From assembly GCA_963745775.1 (NCBI GenBank), contig CAVUYY010000008.1:372001-436000 (forward strand): a DNA stretch of 64,000 bases, in the 5' to 3' direction. The notes below the pieces were generated by a model. It was given only the letters and a program-made list of their open reading frames with translations, made no database searches and was not told the DNA's origin. Made by a program: the position numbers and the translations under genes. Source of the DNA: Gaiellasilicea sp963745775 (lineage in GTDB: Bacteria > Actinomycetota > Thermoleophilia > Gaiellales > Gaiellaceae). Within the stretch, counting starts at the first letter, position 1; each line of letters begins with the position of its first letter. Below are positions 1-9,278 of this stretch, piece by piece.

Positions 1-930
1 GCGAACGCGCGACTGCCGAAGGCGGTCGAGTCGGGCCTGGCGAAACAGGACGGCCTCCTCCTCTCCGAGCCGACGATCCTGCTCCTGCTCGGAACCGACG
101 GGGATCGAACGACCGCCCGCTCGGACGCGAGCCGCTCCGACTCGATCCTCGTCGTCCGCACCGACCCGAGCCGGCACCGAATGGCGTTCCTCTCGATCCC
201 CCGCGACCTTCGCGTCGACGTGCCCGGCTACGGCGCCAACAAGATCAACGCCGCCTTCCAGCTGGGCGGGCCCGCGCTCGCGATGAAGACGATCGCCGCG
301 CTGACCGGGATCAGGGCGAATCACGTCATGCTCGTCGACTTCGACGACTTCCGCACCGTGATCGACGCGCTCGGCGGGATCGACGTGACGGTGCCGAAGC
401 CGATCCTCTCGAACCGGTTCGACTGCCCCTACGCGACCCTGTCGCGGTGCGAGCAGTGGGACGGCTGGCGGTTCGAGCAGGGAACCCAGCACATGGACGG
501 CAAGCGCGCGCTGATCTACTCGCGGATCCGCGAGAACAAGCTCGATCCGAGCGAGAACGACCTCACCCGCGGCGAGCGCCAGCAGGCGGTCGTGCAGGCG
601 ATGGCGGCGAAGCTGACGAGCGCCCGAACCTTCGCGCGGCTCCCGTTCGTCGGCGGCGACCTCGTGGCGCCGCTGACGACCGATCTCTCCGCGTCGGAGC
701 TCGTCCAGCTCGGCTGGGTCTCGAAGCGCGCCAACCGCTCACGGGCGCTGCACTGCCGGCTCGGCGGCGAGCTGGCCTCGATCGGCGGCCAGTCGGTGAT
801 CCTGGGCGATCAGGAGAACTTCTCCACGATCACGATGTTCCGCGGCGCCTCGGCGCCGCAGCCGCCGCCGCCCGGACAGCCGCTCGCGGCCGGCTGTGTC
901 GTCGGCGACCGGTCCGCCGAGGGTCGCTAG
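1..930 (+). CDS. LytR-CpsA-Psr (LCP) family protein, 5' end outside window
   Basis: The reading frame is open from base 1, so the N-terminal membrane anchor lies outside the window. The visible part has the LCP core: a strand reading ILLLLGTD, then RSDSILVVRTDP, then SIPRDLRVDVPGYG, and further on the conserved region around LVDFDDFRTVIDALGGIDV. LCP proteins transfer undecaprenyl-linked anionic polymers to peptidoglycan outside the membrane; the Arg/Asp residues in these blocks bind the pyrophosphate lipid. The tail after about residue 280 is proline-rich and unconserved. Its TAG stop shares the tetranucleotide CTAG with the convergent gene on the other strand. The family call is firm; the exact polymer handled cannot be told. 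Confidence 0.9.
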   Translation, partial: ANARLPKAVESGLAKQDGLLLSEPTILLLLGTDGDRTTARSDASRSDSILVVRTDPSRHRMAFLSIPRDLRVDVPGYGANKINAAFQLGGPALAMKTIAALTGIRANHVMLVDFDDFRTVIDALGGIDVTVPKPILSNRFDCPYATLSRCEQWDGWRFEQGTQHMDGKRALIYSRIRENKLDPSENDLTRGERQQAVVQAMAAKLTSARTFARLPFVGGDLVAPLTTDLSASELVQLGWVSKRANRSRALHCRLGGELASIGGQSVILGDQENFSTITMFRGASAPQPPPPGQPLAAGCVVGDRSAEGR

Positions 931-1259
931 TCGGCGGCCGGCGCGGGCTTGCTCGAGCTCTCGGAAGATGTGGTCGACGAGCCCTTCTCGCTCGAGCCGG
1001 AGTCCTTGCTCGGCGCCGAGTCGTTGGTCGAGGAGCTCGAGCCGCCATCGCCGTCCTTCGTCGCCGCCGCCTTGCGCCCACCCTTGCCGTAATCCGTCGA
1101 GTAGAAGCCCGAGCCCTTGTAGTGCACCGCCACCGGATAGAGCACCTTCTCGACGGGCGCCTTGCCGCACACCTCGCAGACCTCGGAGGGCGGGTCCGCC
1201 ATACGCTGGAACACCTCGAAGGTGTGTCCGTCGGGGCAGCGGTACTCGTAGATCGGCAT
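927..1259 (-). CDS. FmdB-family zinc-ribbon protein
   Basis: The protein begins MPIYEYRCPDGHTFEVFQ, the hallmark N-terminus of the FmdB putative regulatory protein family, followed by a second metal-binding knuckle CEVCGK around residue 35 and the segment YPVAVHYKGSGFYSTDYG. The first knuckle is C-x3-H rather than the more usual C-x2-C. The last 40 residues are a low-complexity Ser/Lys/Asp tail that is common in actinobacterial members. I chose the ATG at 1259 because the family starts at MPIYEY; a TTG nine bases upstream would add three residues. The function of the family is not established; a zinc ribbon is all that can be supported. Confidence 0.88.
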   Translation of the reverse strand: MPIYEYRCPDGHTFEVFQRMADPPSEVCEVCGKAPVEKVLYPVAVHYKGSGFYSTDYGKGGRKAAATKDGDGGSSSSTNDSAPSKDSGSSEKGSSTTSSESSSKPAPAAD

Positions 1260-1296
1260 CGGCGGCAAGGCTAGCAGCGAGACTTACAGGCAAACG

Positions 1297-2926
1297 ATGA
1301 GCGAAAGCGCGCAGACAACAGGGATTCGCGACCGTGGCGGACTGGCGGTGCCGGCGGCGCTCGCGGGCCGCCGATTCCTGCTCGCCGTCGGCGCCGTGAC
1401 CCTCGCGGCGGGTGGATTCCTGCTCCACCAGCTCCTCGCCTGGCCGCCGCACGAGGACGAGGCCCTGGCCCTCTTCATCGGCCGCTACCCGCTCGACCAG
1501 CTCTTCCAGGTCGTGCTCGAGGAGCGCGGCGGCGCGCCGCTCCACTTCCTGCTCGCCTGGGCGATCGCGCACCTCGGGCTCGGACTCGAGGGGCTCCGGA
1601 TTCTCTCCGCCGCCTTCGCGGTCGCCAGCCTCCCGGTCGTCGCCGCTCTCGGCGCGAGGCTGGCCGGCCGGCGGCAGGCACTTGTCGCGACGGTGCTCGT
1701 GGCGGCGAGCTGGACGTTCCTCTTCCACGGCGTCTACGGACGGATGTACAGCCTCTTCCTCTTTACGAGCGCCCTCTCGTACCTGGCGCTCCTGCGCGCC
1801 GTCGAGCGGGGGGATCGTCGCTCCTGGGCACTCTGGGCGCTGGCGATCCTCGCAACCGTCGCGACGCACCCGTACGGGGCGATCGTGCTGACGACGCAGG
1901 GTGTGTTCGTGCTGGTCGCGCGGCGCGATCGGCTGCGCCAGGCGATCGCGGCCTTCGCCGTCGTCGGCGTGCTGGGGATTCCGTTCTGGCTCACGGATCT
2001 CGTCCTCGCGGGACGGTTCGACGTCGGGGTGGGCGCGGGCGGCGAGAAGCTCGACGGGCCGCTCTCCGTCCTCACCTATCTCTGGCACGTGCTCGGAGAC
2101 TTCACCACCGGCTGGTGGCCGCTGCTCCTCCTCGTCGCCGCGCTCGGAGTCGTCGGCCTCCGCACGCTGCCCCGACAGGCCGTCCTGCTCACGGGCTGTG
2201 TCGTCGCTCGTGCCGACGCTTGCGTTCGTCGCCGCGCGCTTCGGCAGCGCGACCTCGCCGGAGACCCGCCACCTCATCTTCGTGCTCCCGTTCGCGGCGC
2301 TGGCGGTCGCTGCCGGCATCGTCCGCCTGCGTCGCTTCGCGCCGTTCGCGCTCCTGGCGCTCGTCGTCGCGCAGCTCGCCTGGGCGTGGCAGAAGACGCC
2401 GCCGCTCTTCGAGTGGGAGCCGGATGCGCGCCAGGTCGCGCGGGCAGAGGCTTCTGCCTACCTCGCGGCGACGAGCCGCCCCGACGACGTCCTCTTCGGC
2501 TTCGAGCCGCTCTATCTCGGCGCCTGGGAGCGAAACGACGACTTCCCGCTGACGGTGCTGCCGCGGGCCGACGCGAATCTTGCGCTCTCGACCCTGCTCG
2601 ACCTCGAGCGGCCGCTCGGCCGCGGCGTCTGGATCCTCGACGCGAGCGAGCCGAACAACGCGGCGCCGGCGCTCGAGATCGACCTCCAGCGGCCACGATC
2701 CGATGCTGCGTTCGACGTGCGCCGGTTCGGGCCGTTCCTCGTGATCCGGACAACCGAGCCGACGCGAACGCCCGCGCGCTATCTCGAGCGCGCCGGCGAG
2801 GCTGTGCTCGTCGGCAAGACGCTCTGGATCGGCGATGCAGACATCAACCTGCTCACGATCGAGCGGGCCGGCCGCGCGCTCCGCGGCTACGGCGCGCCGC
2901 GCTCCCTCTCGACGAGCTCCCGGTAG
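1297..2926 (+). CDS. Multi-pass membrane glycosyltransferase (GT39/ArnT-like), frame change near 2200
   Basis: A polytopic membrane protein of about 540 residues with roughly ten hydrophobic segments. Near residue 50 it carries the sequence PHEDEALALFIGRYPL, matching the acidic DE motif in the first external loop of dolichyl/polyprenyl-phosphate sugar transferases of the GT39/ArnT type, followed by GGAPLHFLLAWA. The family uses a lipid-linked sugar at the outer membrane face. The N-terminal half is in one frame to about 2200 and the C-terminal half (ETRHLIFVLPFAALAVAAG onward) continues one base later, so one base is extra or two are missing. The acceptor is unknown. The tail overlaps the convergent small gene by 40 bases. 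Confidence 0.72.
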
Positions 2927-3081
2927 CACGGCGCCTCCTCGAAGGCCGCGAGCCCGGCGGGAGTGTCGCGGCGGCGTTCCTTCGGCCGAAGGCGTCTGGC
3001 GGCGGCGATCGCGGCGGACGCTCCGAAGGCCGCGCCGACGAGGAAGGAGCGCGTGCGCGAGCGGCGGGCGTCGTCGTCCAT
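2887..3081 (-). CDS. Small hypothetical membrane-anchored protein (64 aa)
   Basis: The sequence starts MDDDARRSRTRSFLVGAAFG, with a short alanine/glycine-rich hydrophobic segment at about residues 12-27 and a basic stop-transfer stretch RRLRPKERRR. The C-terminal half (AGLAAFEEAPCYRELVERE) looks like an amphipathic helix. It runs against the glycosyltransferase, overlapping its last 40 bases, and diverges from the kinase gene that starts just downstream. I recognise no family. The call rests on the membrane-plus-basic pattern and on its filling an otherwise empty gap, so it may be a chance frame. Confidence 0.45.
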   Translation of the reverse strand: MDDDARRSRTRSFLVGAAFGASAAIAAARRLRPKERRRDTPAGLAAFEEAPCYRELVERERGAP

Positions 3082-3105
3082 GGCAGGATCGTAGGCGGTG
3101 CGGAC

Positions 3106-3897
3106 GTGATCGTGACGCTCGGAGACCTGCTGCTCGACGTGATCGTTCGGCTCGAGCAGCCGCTCGCCGAGGGCGCCGACGCGGATGCGGTCACGCGGCT
3201 CGGCCCAGGCGGCCAGGCGGCGAACGTCGCCGCGTGGATCTCGGAGCTCGGTGGCCGCGCGCGGTTCGTCGGGAAGCTGGCCTCCGACGAGGCCGGGATC
3301 GCGGCTCGGGCCGGGCTCGAGCGCTACGGCGTCGAGGTCTGCGGCCCGGTCGTCGAGGGGCGCACCGGAACGGTCGTCTCGCTCGTCTCCGAGGACGGCT
3401 CGCGGACGATGGCGTCGGATCGCGGCGTCTCGCCCGAGCTCGACGTCGACGAGCTCGATCCGGCCTTGCTCGAGGGGTGCGAGCTGCTCCACCTGCCCGG
3501 CTACTCGCTCCTGCGCTCGCCGATCGACGCAGCCGCTCTGCGGGCGGCCGAGCTTGCACCTCGAGTCAGCGTCGACCTCTCCTCCTGGAGCGCGATCCGC
3601 GACTTCGGGCCGGAGCGGTTCCGCGAGCGGCTCGAGGCGCTCCGGCCGGACGTCGTCTTCGCGAACGAGGACGAGGAGCGGATCCTCGGCGGGCCGATCG
3701 AGTGCGGCACGTGGATCCTCAAGCTCGGTCCCGGCGGCGCTCGGTTCGGCGAGCTCGAGCTGCCGGCGCTCCCGGCCAGCGTCGTCGACACGACGGGCGC
3801 CGGCGACGCGCTCGCGGCGGGCTACCTCGTCGGCGGCCCCGAGCTGGCACTCGAGGCTGCTTCGCGCTGCGTCGCAAAGCTAGGGTCGATGCCGTGA
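3106..3897 (+). CDS. PfkB-family sugar kinase, probable pseudouridine kinase
   Basis: A 263-residue ribokinase/PfkB-fold kinase. It shows the N-terminal signature LGPGGQAANVAAWISELGG (around residues 31-50) and the C-terminal signature VVDTTGAGDALAAGYLVGG with the catalytic Asp of DTTGAGD. These kinases phosphorylate a sugar or nucleoside hydroxyl using ATP. The gene ends in a GTGA overlap with psuG, so the two are translationally coupled; in other bacteria the PfkB partner of PsuG is pseudouridine kinase PsuK, which makes pseudouridine 5'-phosphate. That substrate is inferred from context only. The GTG at 3106 was chosen because it immediately precedes the first beta strand; a GTG at 3112 is also possible. 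Confidence 0.82.
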   Translation: MIVTLGDLLLDVIVRLEQPLAEGADADAVTRLGPGGQAANVAAWISELGGRARFVGKLASDEAGIAARAGLERYGVEVCGPVVEGRTGTVVSLVSEDGSRTMASDRGVSPELDVDELDPALLEGCELLHLPGYSLLRSPIDAAALRAAELAPRVSVDLSSWSAIRDFGPERFRERLEALRPDVVFANEDEERILGGPIECGTWILKLGPGGARFGELELPALPASVVDTTGAGDALAAGYLVGGPELALEAASRCVAKLGSMP

Positions 3898-4786
3898 AGG
3901 ATCTGATCGTCGTGGCCGCCGAGGTCGGGCAGGCGCTCGCCGAGCGGCGAGCCGTCGTCGCGCTCGAGACGACCCTGATCGCGCACGGCTTTCCCGCTGG
4001 CGAGGGCGTCGCTGTCGGGCTCGAGAGCGAGCGCCGCGTCCGCGAGGCCGGTGCCATCCCGGCGACCGTCGGGATCCTCGACGGCCGGCTCAGGGTCGGC
4101 CTCGCCGAGGACGAGCTCGAGCGCTTCGACGCCGACGCGCGGAAGGTCGGCCCGCGCGACCTCGCCGCCGCGCTCGTCCAGAACGCGGTCGGCGCGACGA
4201 CCGTCGGTGGGACGCTCGCGGCCTGCCGCGCGGTCGGGATCGGCTTCATGGGCACTGGCGGGCTCGGCGGCGTCCACCGCGGCTTCCCGGCTCCGCCGGA
4301 CATCTCGGCCGACCTCGGCGAGCTGATCCGGACGGAGGCGCTGATCGTCTCCTCCGGCGTCAAGTCGATCCTCGATGTGCCCGCGACCGCAGAGTTGCTG
4401 GAGACGCTCGGCGTGCCGGTGCTCGGCTTCCGCACCGACGACCTGCCGCTCTTCTATGCGGCGCACGGCGGTCCGCCCGTATCCGCCCGGGTCGAGGCGC
4501 CGAGGAGGCCGCACGCGTCGCCCGCGCCCACTGGCAGCTCGGCCGGCACACCTCGATCCTGCTCGGCCGTCCCGCCACCGACAGCCTCGACGACGTGGAG
4601 CCGCTGATCGAGCGGGCGCTGGCCGACGCGCACGCGCAGGGCGTCGCAGGCCAGAACGTGACGCCCTTCGTGCTCTCGTATCTCCACCGCGAATCCGGCG
4701 GACGAACGCTTGCCGCGAACCGTGACCTGATCGCCGACAACGCAGCACTGGCCGCGGAGGTGGCCGTCGCCTATGCCTCTCTATGA
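3894..4786 (+). CDS. psuG: Pseudouridine-5'-phosphate glycosidase, frame change near 4497
   Basis: PsuG cleaves the C-C glycosidic bond of pseudouridine 5'-phosphate to uracil and ribose 5-phosphate. The protein shows VALETTLIAHGFP, the ATVGILDGRLRVGL block, the phosphate/metal region GGTLAACRAVGIGFMGTGGLGGVHRG, ISADLGEL, and SSGVKSILDVPATAELLETLGVPVLGF. After about residue 200 the frame shifts and continues with ARVARAHWQLGRHTSILLG and a tail ending QNVTPFVLSYLHRESGGRTLAANRDLIADNA, a strongly conserved PsuG C-terminus. The change is equivalent to one lost base (a missing G before GAGGAG would do). The start is the GTG overlapping the kinase stop. Length about 297 residues matches the family. 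Confidence 0.88.
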
Positions 4787-5751
4787 CTCCGTCCGCGACC
4801 TGAAGCTACGCGTCGAGCGCGTCGAGCTCGAGCACCTCGACCTGACGCTGAAGCACATGACGCGCCGCACAACGGTCGTCCATCTCCACGGAGCGGGGCA
4901 CGAGGGCGTCGGTGAGGACGTCAGCTACGAGGAGGATCTCCAGCTCGCGTTCACCGAGGACGCGCTCCCTGACCTCGACAGGTGAGCACACGCTCGACTC
5001 CTTCTCGGCCCTCGTCGCCGACCAGCCGAGCTACCGGCCCTGGGGACTCGAGTCGGCGGCGCTCGACCTCGCCCTCCGCCAGAACGGCCTCTCGCTGGCC
5101 GAAGCAGTCGGCCGCGAGCCGCAAGCCGTCCGCTTCGTCGTCTCCCAGAGCGACGTCGCCGGCTGGCGCGCCGTCTCCCCGGGAATCCGCTTCAAGCTCG
5201 ACGCCGGCGACTCCTGGACGGACGAGGTCGTTGCCGAGCTCGCTTCGACCGGCGCCGTCGACGTCGTCGACCTGAAGGGCCTCTACGACGGCGAATGGGT
5301 CGACGCCACCCCCTCCGCCGAGCTCTACGGCCGCGTCGCGCGCGCGTTTCCGGACGCCTGGCTCGAGGATCCGCGCCTGAACGAGGAGACCGATCCCGTG
5401 CTCGAGCCGCATCGCGACCGGATCACCTGGGACTTCCCGATCCACTCGGTCGAGGACGTCCAGGCGCTCGCATTCGCGCCGATCTGCCTCAACTCGAAGC
5501 CGTCGCGTTTCGGCTCGGTGCGGCGCCTCTTCGACTTCTACGACTACTGCGCCGAGCACGGGATCGCGATCTACGGCGGCGGCCAGTTCGAGCTGGGGCC
5601 TGGCCGCGGTCAGATCCAGCACCTCGCCTCGCTCTTCCATCCGGACGGCCCGAACGACGTGGCCCCGAGGGAGTACAACGTCGGCGGCCCGCGCGCCGGA
5701 CTTCCCGAGAGCCCGCTTCCGCCGGCCTCGCGCGACGCCGGCTTCCGCTAG
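4773..5751 (+). CDS. Enolase-superfamily protein (muconate lactonizing-like), frame change near 4980
   Basis: Starts with an ATG 14 bases inside the end of psuG, so it is a third member of that operon. The first 70 residues (LELEHLDLTLKHMTRRTTVVHLHG) form the superfamily's N-terminal capping strand region, then one extra base near 4980 shifts the frame and the barrel follows: RPWGLESAALDLALRQNGLSLAEAVG, FKLDAG, VDVVDLKG, WLEDP and TWDFPIHS, consistent with the acid/base Lys and metal-binding Asp/Glu of muconate lactonizing and o-succinylbenzoate synthase-type enzymes. The C-terminus GIAIYGGGQFELGPGRGQIQHLASLFHPD is distinctive. The substrate is unknown; its place after PsuG suggests, but does not prove, a linked catabolic step. 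Confidence 0.7.
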
Positions 5752-5776
5752 AGCTCAGACCGACTACCCTCGGACG

Positions 5777-7142
5777 ATGGCCGCGCCCGTCAAGCTGCAC
5801 GAGGAGGTCGAGCTCCAGGTCGACTCGCTCGCCTACGGCGGCAACGGCGTCGCCCGCCTGAACGGCTTCGTCGTCTTCGTGCGGCGCGGGCTGCCCGGCG
5901 ACCGCGTCCGCGCTCGCGTGACGAAGGTGAAGCGCGGCTTCGCCGAGGCGCTCGCGACGGAGGTGCTCGAGCCGTCCGCCCAGCGCGTCGAGGCCCCGTG
6001 CGCCCACTACCCGGCCTGCGGCGGCTGCCGCTTCCAGGATCTCGACTACGCCGTCCAGGTCGCCGCGAAGGAAGCACAGGTGCGCGACGCACTCGTCCGG
6101 ATCGGCGGTCTCGCCGACCCCCCGCTCGAGCCGATCCTCCCCGCCGCCTCGCCGTTCCACTACCGGAACAAGCTCGAGTACTCGTTCACGCAGACGCCCT
6201 CCGGCCCGGCGCTCGGCTTCCACAAGGCCGGGCGCTGGGACGAGGTGCTCGAGGTCGAGAAATGCTGGCTGACGACCGACCTCGGCAACGCGATCCGGAA
6301 TGCCGTCCGCGACTGGGCGCGCGAGGAGGGGCTCGTCGCGTACGACCAGGCCGAGCACACCGGCTACCTCCGCCACCTCGTCCTCCGCGAGGGCCGGAAC
6401 ACCGGCCAGGTGCTCGCGATGCTCGTCACCCACAAGGGCGAGAAGTTCGAGCGGGATTACTTCGTCGAGGTGCTGCGCCGCTTTCCCGAGATCCGCTCGA
6501 TCCACTGGGCGATCAACGACGGCCCGGCCGAGGTCACGAACCTGCCCTCCACCCTCCTCTGGGGCGAGGACGCGATCGAGGAGGAGATCCTCGGCCTCCG
6601 CTTCCGCGTCCGCCCGAACGCGTTTCTGCAGACGAACACCGAGATGGCCGAGCAGCTCTACGCGCTGGCGATCGAGTACGCGAGCCTCACCGGGAGCGAG
6701 ACGGTGTACGACCTCTACTGCGGCACCGGCACGATCGGGCTCGCGCTGGCGAAGGACGCGCTCAGCGTCTGGGGCGTCGAGATCTCCGAGGAGTCGGTCG
6801 CCTGCGCGCTCGAGAACGCCGACCTGAACGAGATCACGAACGCGGCCTTCTTCGCCGGCAACGTCGGCCAGTCGATCGAGGAGCTGGTCGAGCGGGCCGG
6901 GCTCGCCGGACGTGGTGGTCGTCGACCCGCCGCGGGCCGGTCTCGCGGGCAAGGCGCTGAAGCGGACGGGCGCGCTCGGCGCCTCGCGGATCGTCTACGT
7001 CTCCTGCAACCCGACGACCCTCGCCTCCGACGTCAAGGTGCTGCGGGCGGAGTACGGCTACGAGCTGATGCGGGCGCGCGCCGTCGACATGTTCCCGCAC
7101 ACGCCGCACGTCGAGACGGTCGCGCTGCTCGAGCGAACCTAG
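5777..7142 (+). CDS. rlmD: TrmA/RlmD-family RNA m5U methyltransferase, frame change near 6905
   Basis: An iron-sulfur SAM-dependent RNA (uracil-C5) methyltransferase. An N-terminal TRAM domain (residues about 5-60, SLAYGGNGVARLNGFVVFV) is followed by the 4Fe-4S cysteines C75, C81 and C84 (CAHYPACGGC) with a later Cys in EKCW. The methyltransferase domain has VYDLYCGTGTIGLAL (SAM site), then DPPRAGL and YVSCNPTTLASD carrying the nucleophilic cysteine. Near 6905 one extra base separates the SAM half from DVVVVDPPRAGL; removing the G after CTC restores LPDVVVVDPPR. Of the TrmA/RlmC/RlmD group, RlmD (23S rRNA U1939) is the most likely assignment in an actinobacterium, but the position specificity is inferred. 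Confidence 0.85.
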
Positions 7143-7161
7143 TAGTAACAGTCTGTTACTA
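7143..7161. repeat. AT-rich 8-bp inverted repeat after rlmD
   Basis: TAGTAACA (7143-7150) and TGTTACTA (7154-7161) are perfect arms around the 3-base centre GTC, immediately after the rlmD stop. It is unusually AT-rich for this genome. The arms are too weak for a good terminator and no T-run follows, so a dyad operator (for example of TetR type) is as plausible as an RNA hairpin. No regulator gene is adjacent. Confidence 0.55.
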
Positions 7162-7200
7162 GGGAGGGCTTTGCGAAACGATTGGCGAAAGGAGCCTCGT

Positions 7201-7482
7201 CTAGGGCTTGACGAGGTTCTGAACCTCGAAGATTTCCGGCTCAGCCGAGAACTCGATGCCCATGTCGGCGAGGATGGGCATCAACTTTTCACCGTACGCC
7301 TCGAACTGCTCGCGCGAGCTCCAGATTTCGCTGACACGCAGATCGTTGGCAGGCCCAAACGCAACGTGGTGCTCCAGTCCAGGCGGATCGGGCCAGATCC
7401 CGGCCTCTTCCATGCGCCGCAGACTTTCGTCGTACTTCTCCTTCGTCGCGTTCGACGGGTGAAAACGCACAACGATGCTCAT
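7201..7482 (-). CDS. Dimeric alpha/beta-barrel domain protein (93 aa), hypothetical
   Basis: The protein MSIVVRFHPSNATKEKYDES... has the strand-helix-strand-strand-helix-strand pattern of small ferredoxin-like dimeric alpha/beta barrels (antibiotic biosynthesis monooxygenase or EthD-like): an N-terminal strand, helix YDESLRRMEEAG, strands LEHHVAFG and LRVSEIWSSREQFEAYGEKLMPILADMG, and a final strand FEVQNLV. The phrase VSEIWSSREQFEAY is typical of this group. The ATG at 7482 fits the fold; upstream in-frame codons would add an unlikely basic extension. It stands alone between convergent rlmD and the next minus-strand gene. No enzymatic role can be assigned. Confidence 0.75.
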   Translation of the reverse strand: MSIVVRFHPSNATKEKYDESLRRMEEAGIWPDPPGLEHHVAFGPANDLRVSEIWSSREQFEAYGEKLMPILADMGIEFSAEPEIFEVQNLVKP

Positions 7483-7628
7483 GCCGCAGGCCTCCATGCT
7501 CGGGGTCGAGCCGACCCTACCCGTGATTGGCAGGCGCTGGACTGCGGAAGGGCGGACGCCTCGTGAAGCAAGAAGGGACCGCCACACGCTCGTCAATCGG
7601 TACCGACTCAAGCCGCACCTGTCGAGTG

Positions 7629-8671
7629 CTAGCTTCGCTCGCGCACCAGCCGCTCGACCTTCGCGTCGTCGGCGGCGAGTTGCTCGGGATGGACGTGATC
7701 CACGAACGACGGGCTCTCGTCGTACGGCACCACGACGAGCCCGTTCGCCAGGTCATGGACGCGCACCGCCACAGGCTCGGCGTCGGCGAGCGTCAGCGTT
7801 CCGCCGGCCAACGCGACGCTCGCGTTCCGCGGCGGCCGCTCCCGCGTCAGGAGCACGATCTGCTCCGGGCTCCGCTCGATCACGTCCGCGTCGAGGTCGT
7901 ACATCTCCGCGTCGGTCCGCCCGTAGATCCGCACCGGCGCCCGGCCTCGCCGGCGCAGCGCGTGCCAGATCAGGTCGGCGTTCGGGAGCAGGAAGCCGAA
8001 GCAGATCGCCGGCAGCGCGGGCAAGCCCGCCACGTCCGTCGTGACGGTGAGGACGAGGGTGGCGCCGAGCAGGCCCGTCATCCCGAGCCACGTCCACGCC
8101 ACTCGCAGCCCGAAGCGCTCGGCCGCGGCCAGGAAGAGCGCGAAGAAGAGGATGTCCGGCGGGCCGAGATTCGCGCTCGCGTTCGCCGGCTCGCCGGGAA
8201 TCCGGAACGCGATCGACACCTCCTCGAAGATCCCGGGCTGCTCCGAGACGACGTAGTCCGTCGGCCCTCGCCACACCGAGACCGCGTCGACCCAGGGGAT
8301 GAGCAGCGCGATCAGCACCGCCCAGGCGAGCGTCTCGAAGTAGGAGAGGAACCAGAATCCGAGCGCGGTCAGCGCGAAGAGCTTCGCGAGGTTGAAGAGG
8401 ACGTCGAGCTCGGCGAGCCGGAAGAGCACCGCCAGGATGGCGAGCGACGCGCCGACCAGGAAGAGCCCGCGGCTCGAAGCCGAAGCCAGCGGCAGCACGA
8501 GCCAGATCACCGCCGTCGTCGCGGGGAAGAGCACGGCGACGAGGAACGCGACGTCCGCGGTGAGCCCGCCGCCCAGAGCAGCCCGGCGCCGGCGCCGTAC
8601 GCCGCGAGCCCGAGCGTGACGCCCGCGAGCGCCAGCGCCCGCGGCCTACTCAGGAGAGCGGGCCGGCTCAG
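7629..8671 (-). CDS. Integral membrane protein, unknown family, frame change near 8570
   Basis: About 345 residues. The N-terminus (LALAGVTLGLAAYGAGAGLLWAAG) lies in one frame and, after a one-base change near 8570, continues GLTADVAFLVAVLFPATTAVIWLVLPLA and on through about seven hydrophobic segments to a soluble C-terminal domain of some 100 residues ending VERLVRERS. A central block reads GPPDILFFALFLAAAERFGLRVAWTWLGMTG. I recognise no family. No ATG, GTG or TTG begins the N-terminal segment; a CTG at 8671 would overlap the preceding gene's TGA stop, so the true start is uncertain. It follows the uracil-DNA-glycosylase-like gene on the same strand without a gap and is probably cotranscribed. 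Confidence 0.6.
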
Positions 8672-9255
8672 TAGGGCGGGAGCTCGGAGAACCAGGGCCC
8701 GACCGCCTTGAAGGCGTTCCAGAAGGCGGTCTTCGCCGGCGCCTCGTCGAGCGCGGCGTCGATGTCGGGAACGACGAGCGCCTCGATCGTGCCCGTGAAG
8801 CGCTGGAGGCCGTCCGCGCTCCCGTCGAGCGGATCCGAGAGCGGAAACGCGAGCGCGTTCAGGAAGGCGAGCGCCTGCTCGCCCATCACGACGAGGAGCT
8901 TCGGCTGGACGATGTGCAGCTCGCGCACGAGCCACGGCCGGGCCTCCTCCGGATCCTGACCCGCGAGCTTGAGGCAGTTCGTTCCGTACACGGCAAGCGG
9001 GTCGACCCGCAGCCGCTGCAACGACTTCAGGAGCGCCTGGCCGGATCTGCCGTAGAAGGCGACGCCCTCCTGCACCTCGCTCGGCCGCGGCTCGTACTTG
9101 AGCAGGAAGACGTCCGCCAGAGGATGCCCGGAGCCGAGCACGGGCACGTGGAGCTCGTCCCCCGCGCGACCGATCTCGTCGCCGAGCTCGTTGATCTCGG
9201 AGATCGCCTTCTGGAGGTAACGCTCGTAGATCTCGTCGGTGGGCGCGGCAGACAC
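8668..9255 (-). CDS. Uracil-DNA glycosylase superfamily protein lacking canonical motifs
   Basis: A 195-residue protein whose order of secondary structure and phrases (VAFYGRSGQALLKSLQRL, VYGTNCLKLAGQDPEEARPWLVRELHIVQPKLLVVMGEQALAFLN) match the family-4/5 uracil-DNA glycosylase fold. However, the catalytic GEAPG-type motif is replaced by KYEPRP, the C-terminal active-site histidine motif is replaced by VVPDID, and the four iron-sulfur cysteines of family 4 are absent. It is therefore likely a diverged paralogue that may not remove uracil. The GTG start at 9255 follows a short gap after the fusion glycosyltransferase gene, and the 3' end overlaps the next gene, so it belongs to the same minus-strand run. 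Confidence 0.68.
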   Translation of the reverse strand: MSAAPTDEIYERYLQKAISEINELGDEIGRAGDELHVPVLGSGHPLADVFLLKYEPRPSEVQEGVAFYGRSGQALLKSLQRLRVDPLAVYGTNCLKLAGQDPEEARPWLVRELHIVQPKLLVVMGEQALAFLNALAFPLSDPLDGSADGLQRFTGTIEALVVPDIDAALDEAPAKTAFWNAFKAVGPWFSELPPY

Positions 9256-9278
9256 TGGGCAGCTCCTCGGTTTCTCCT

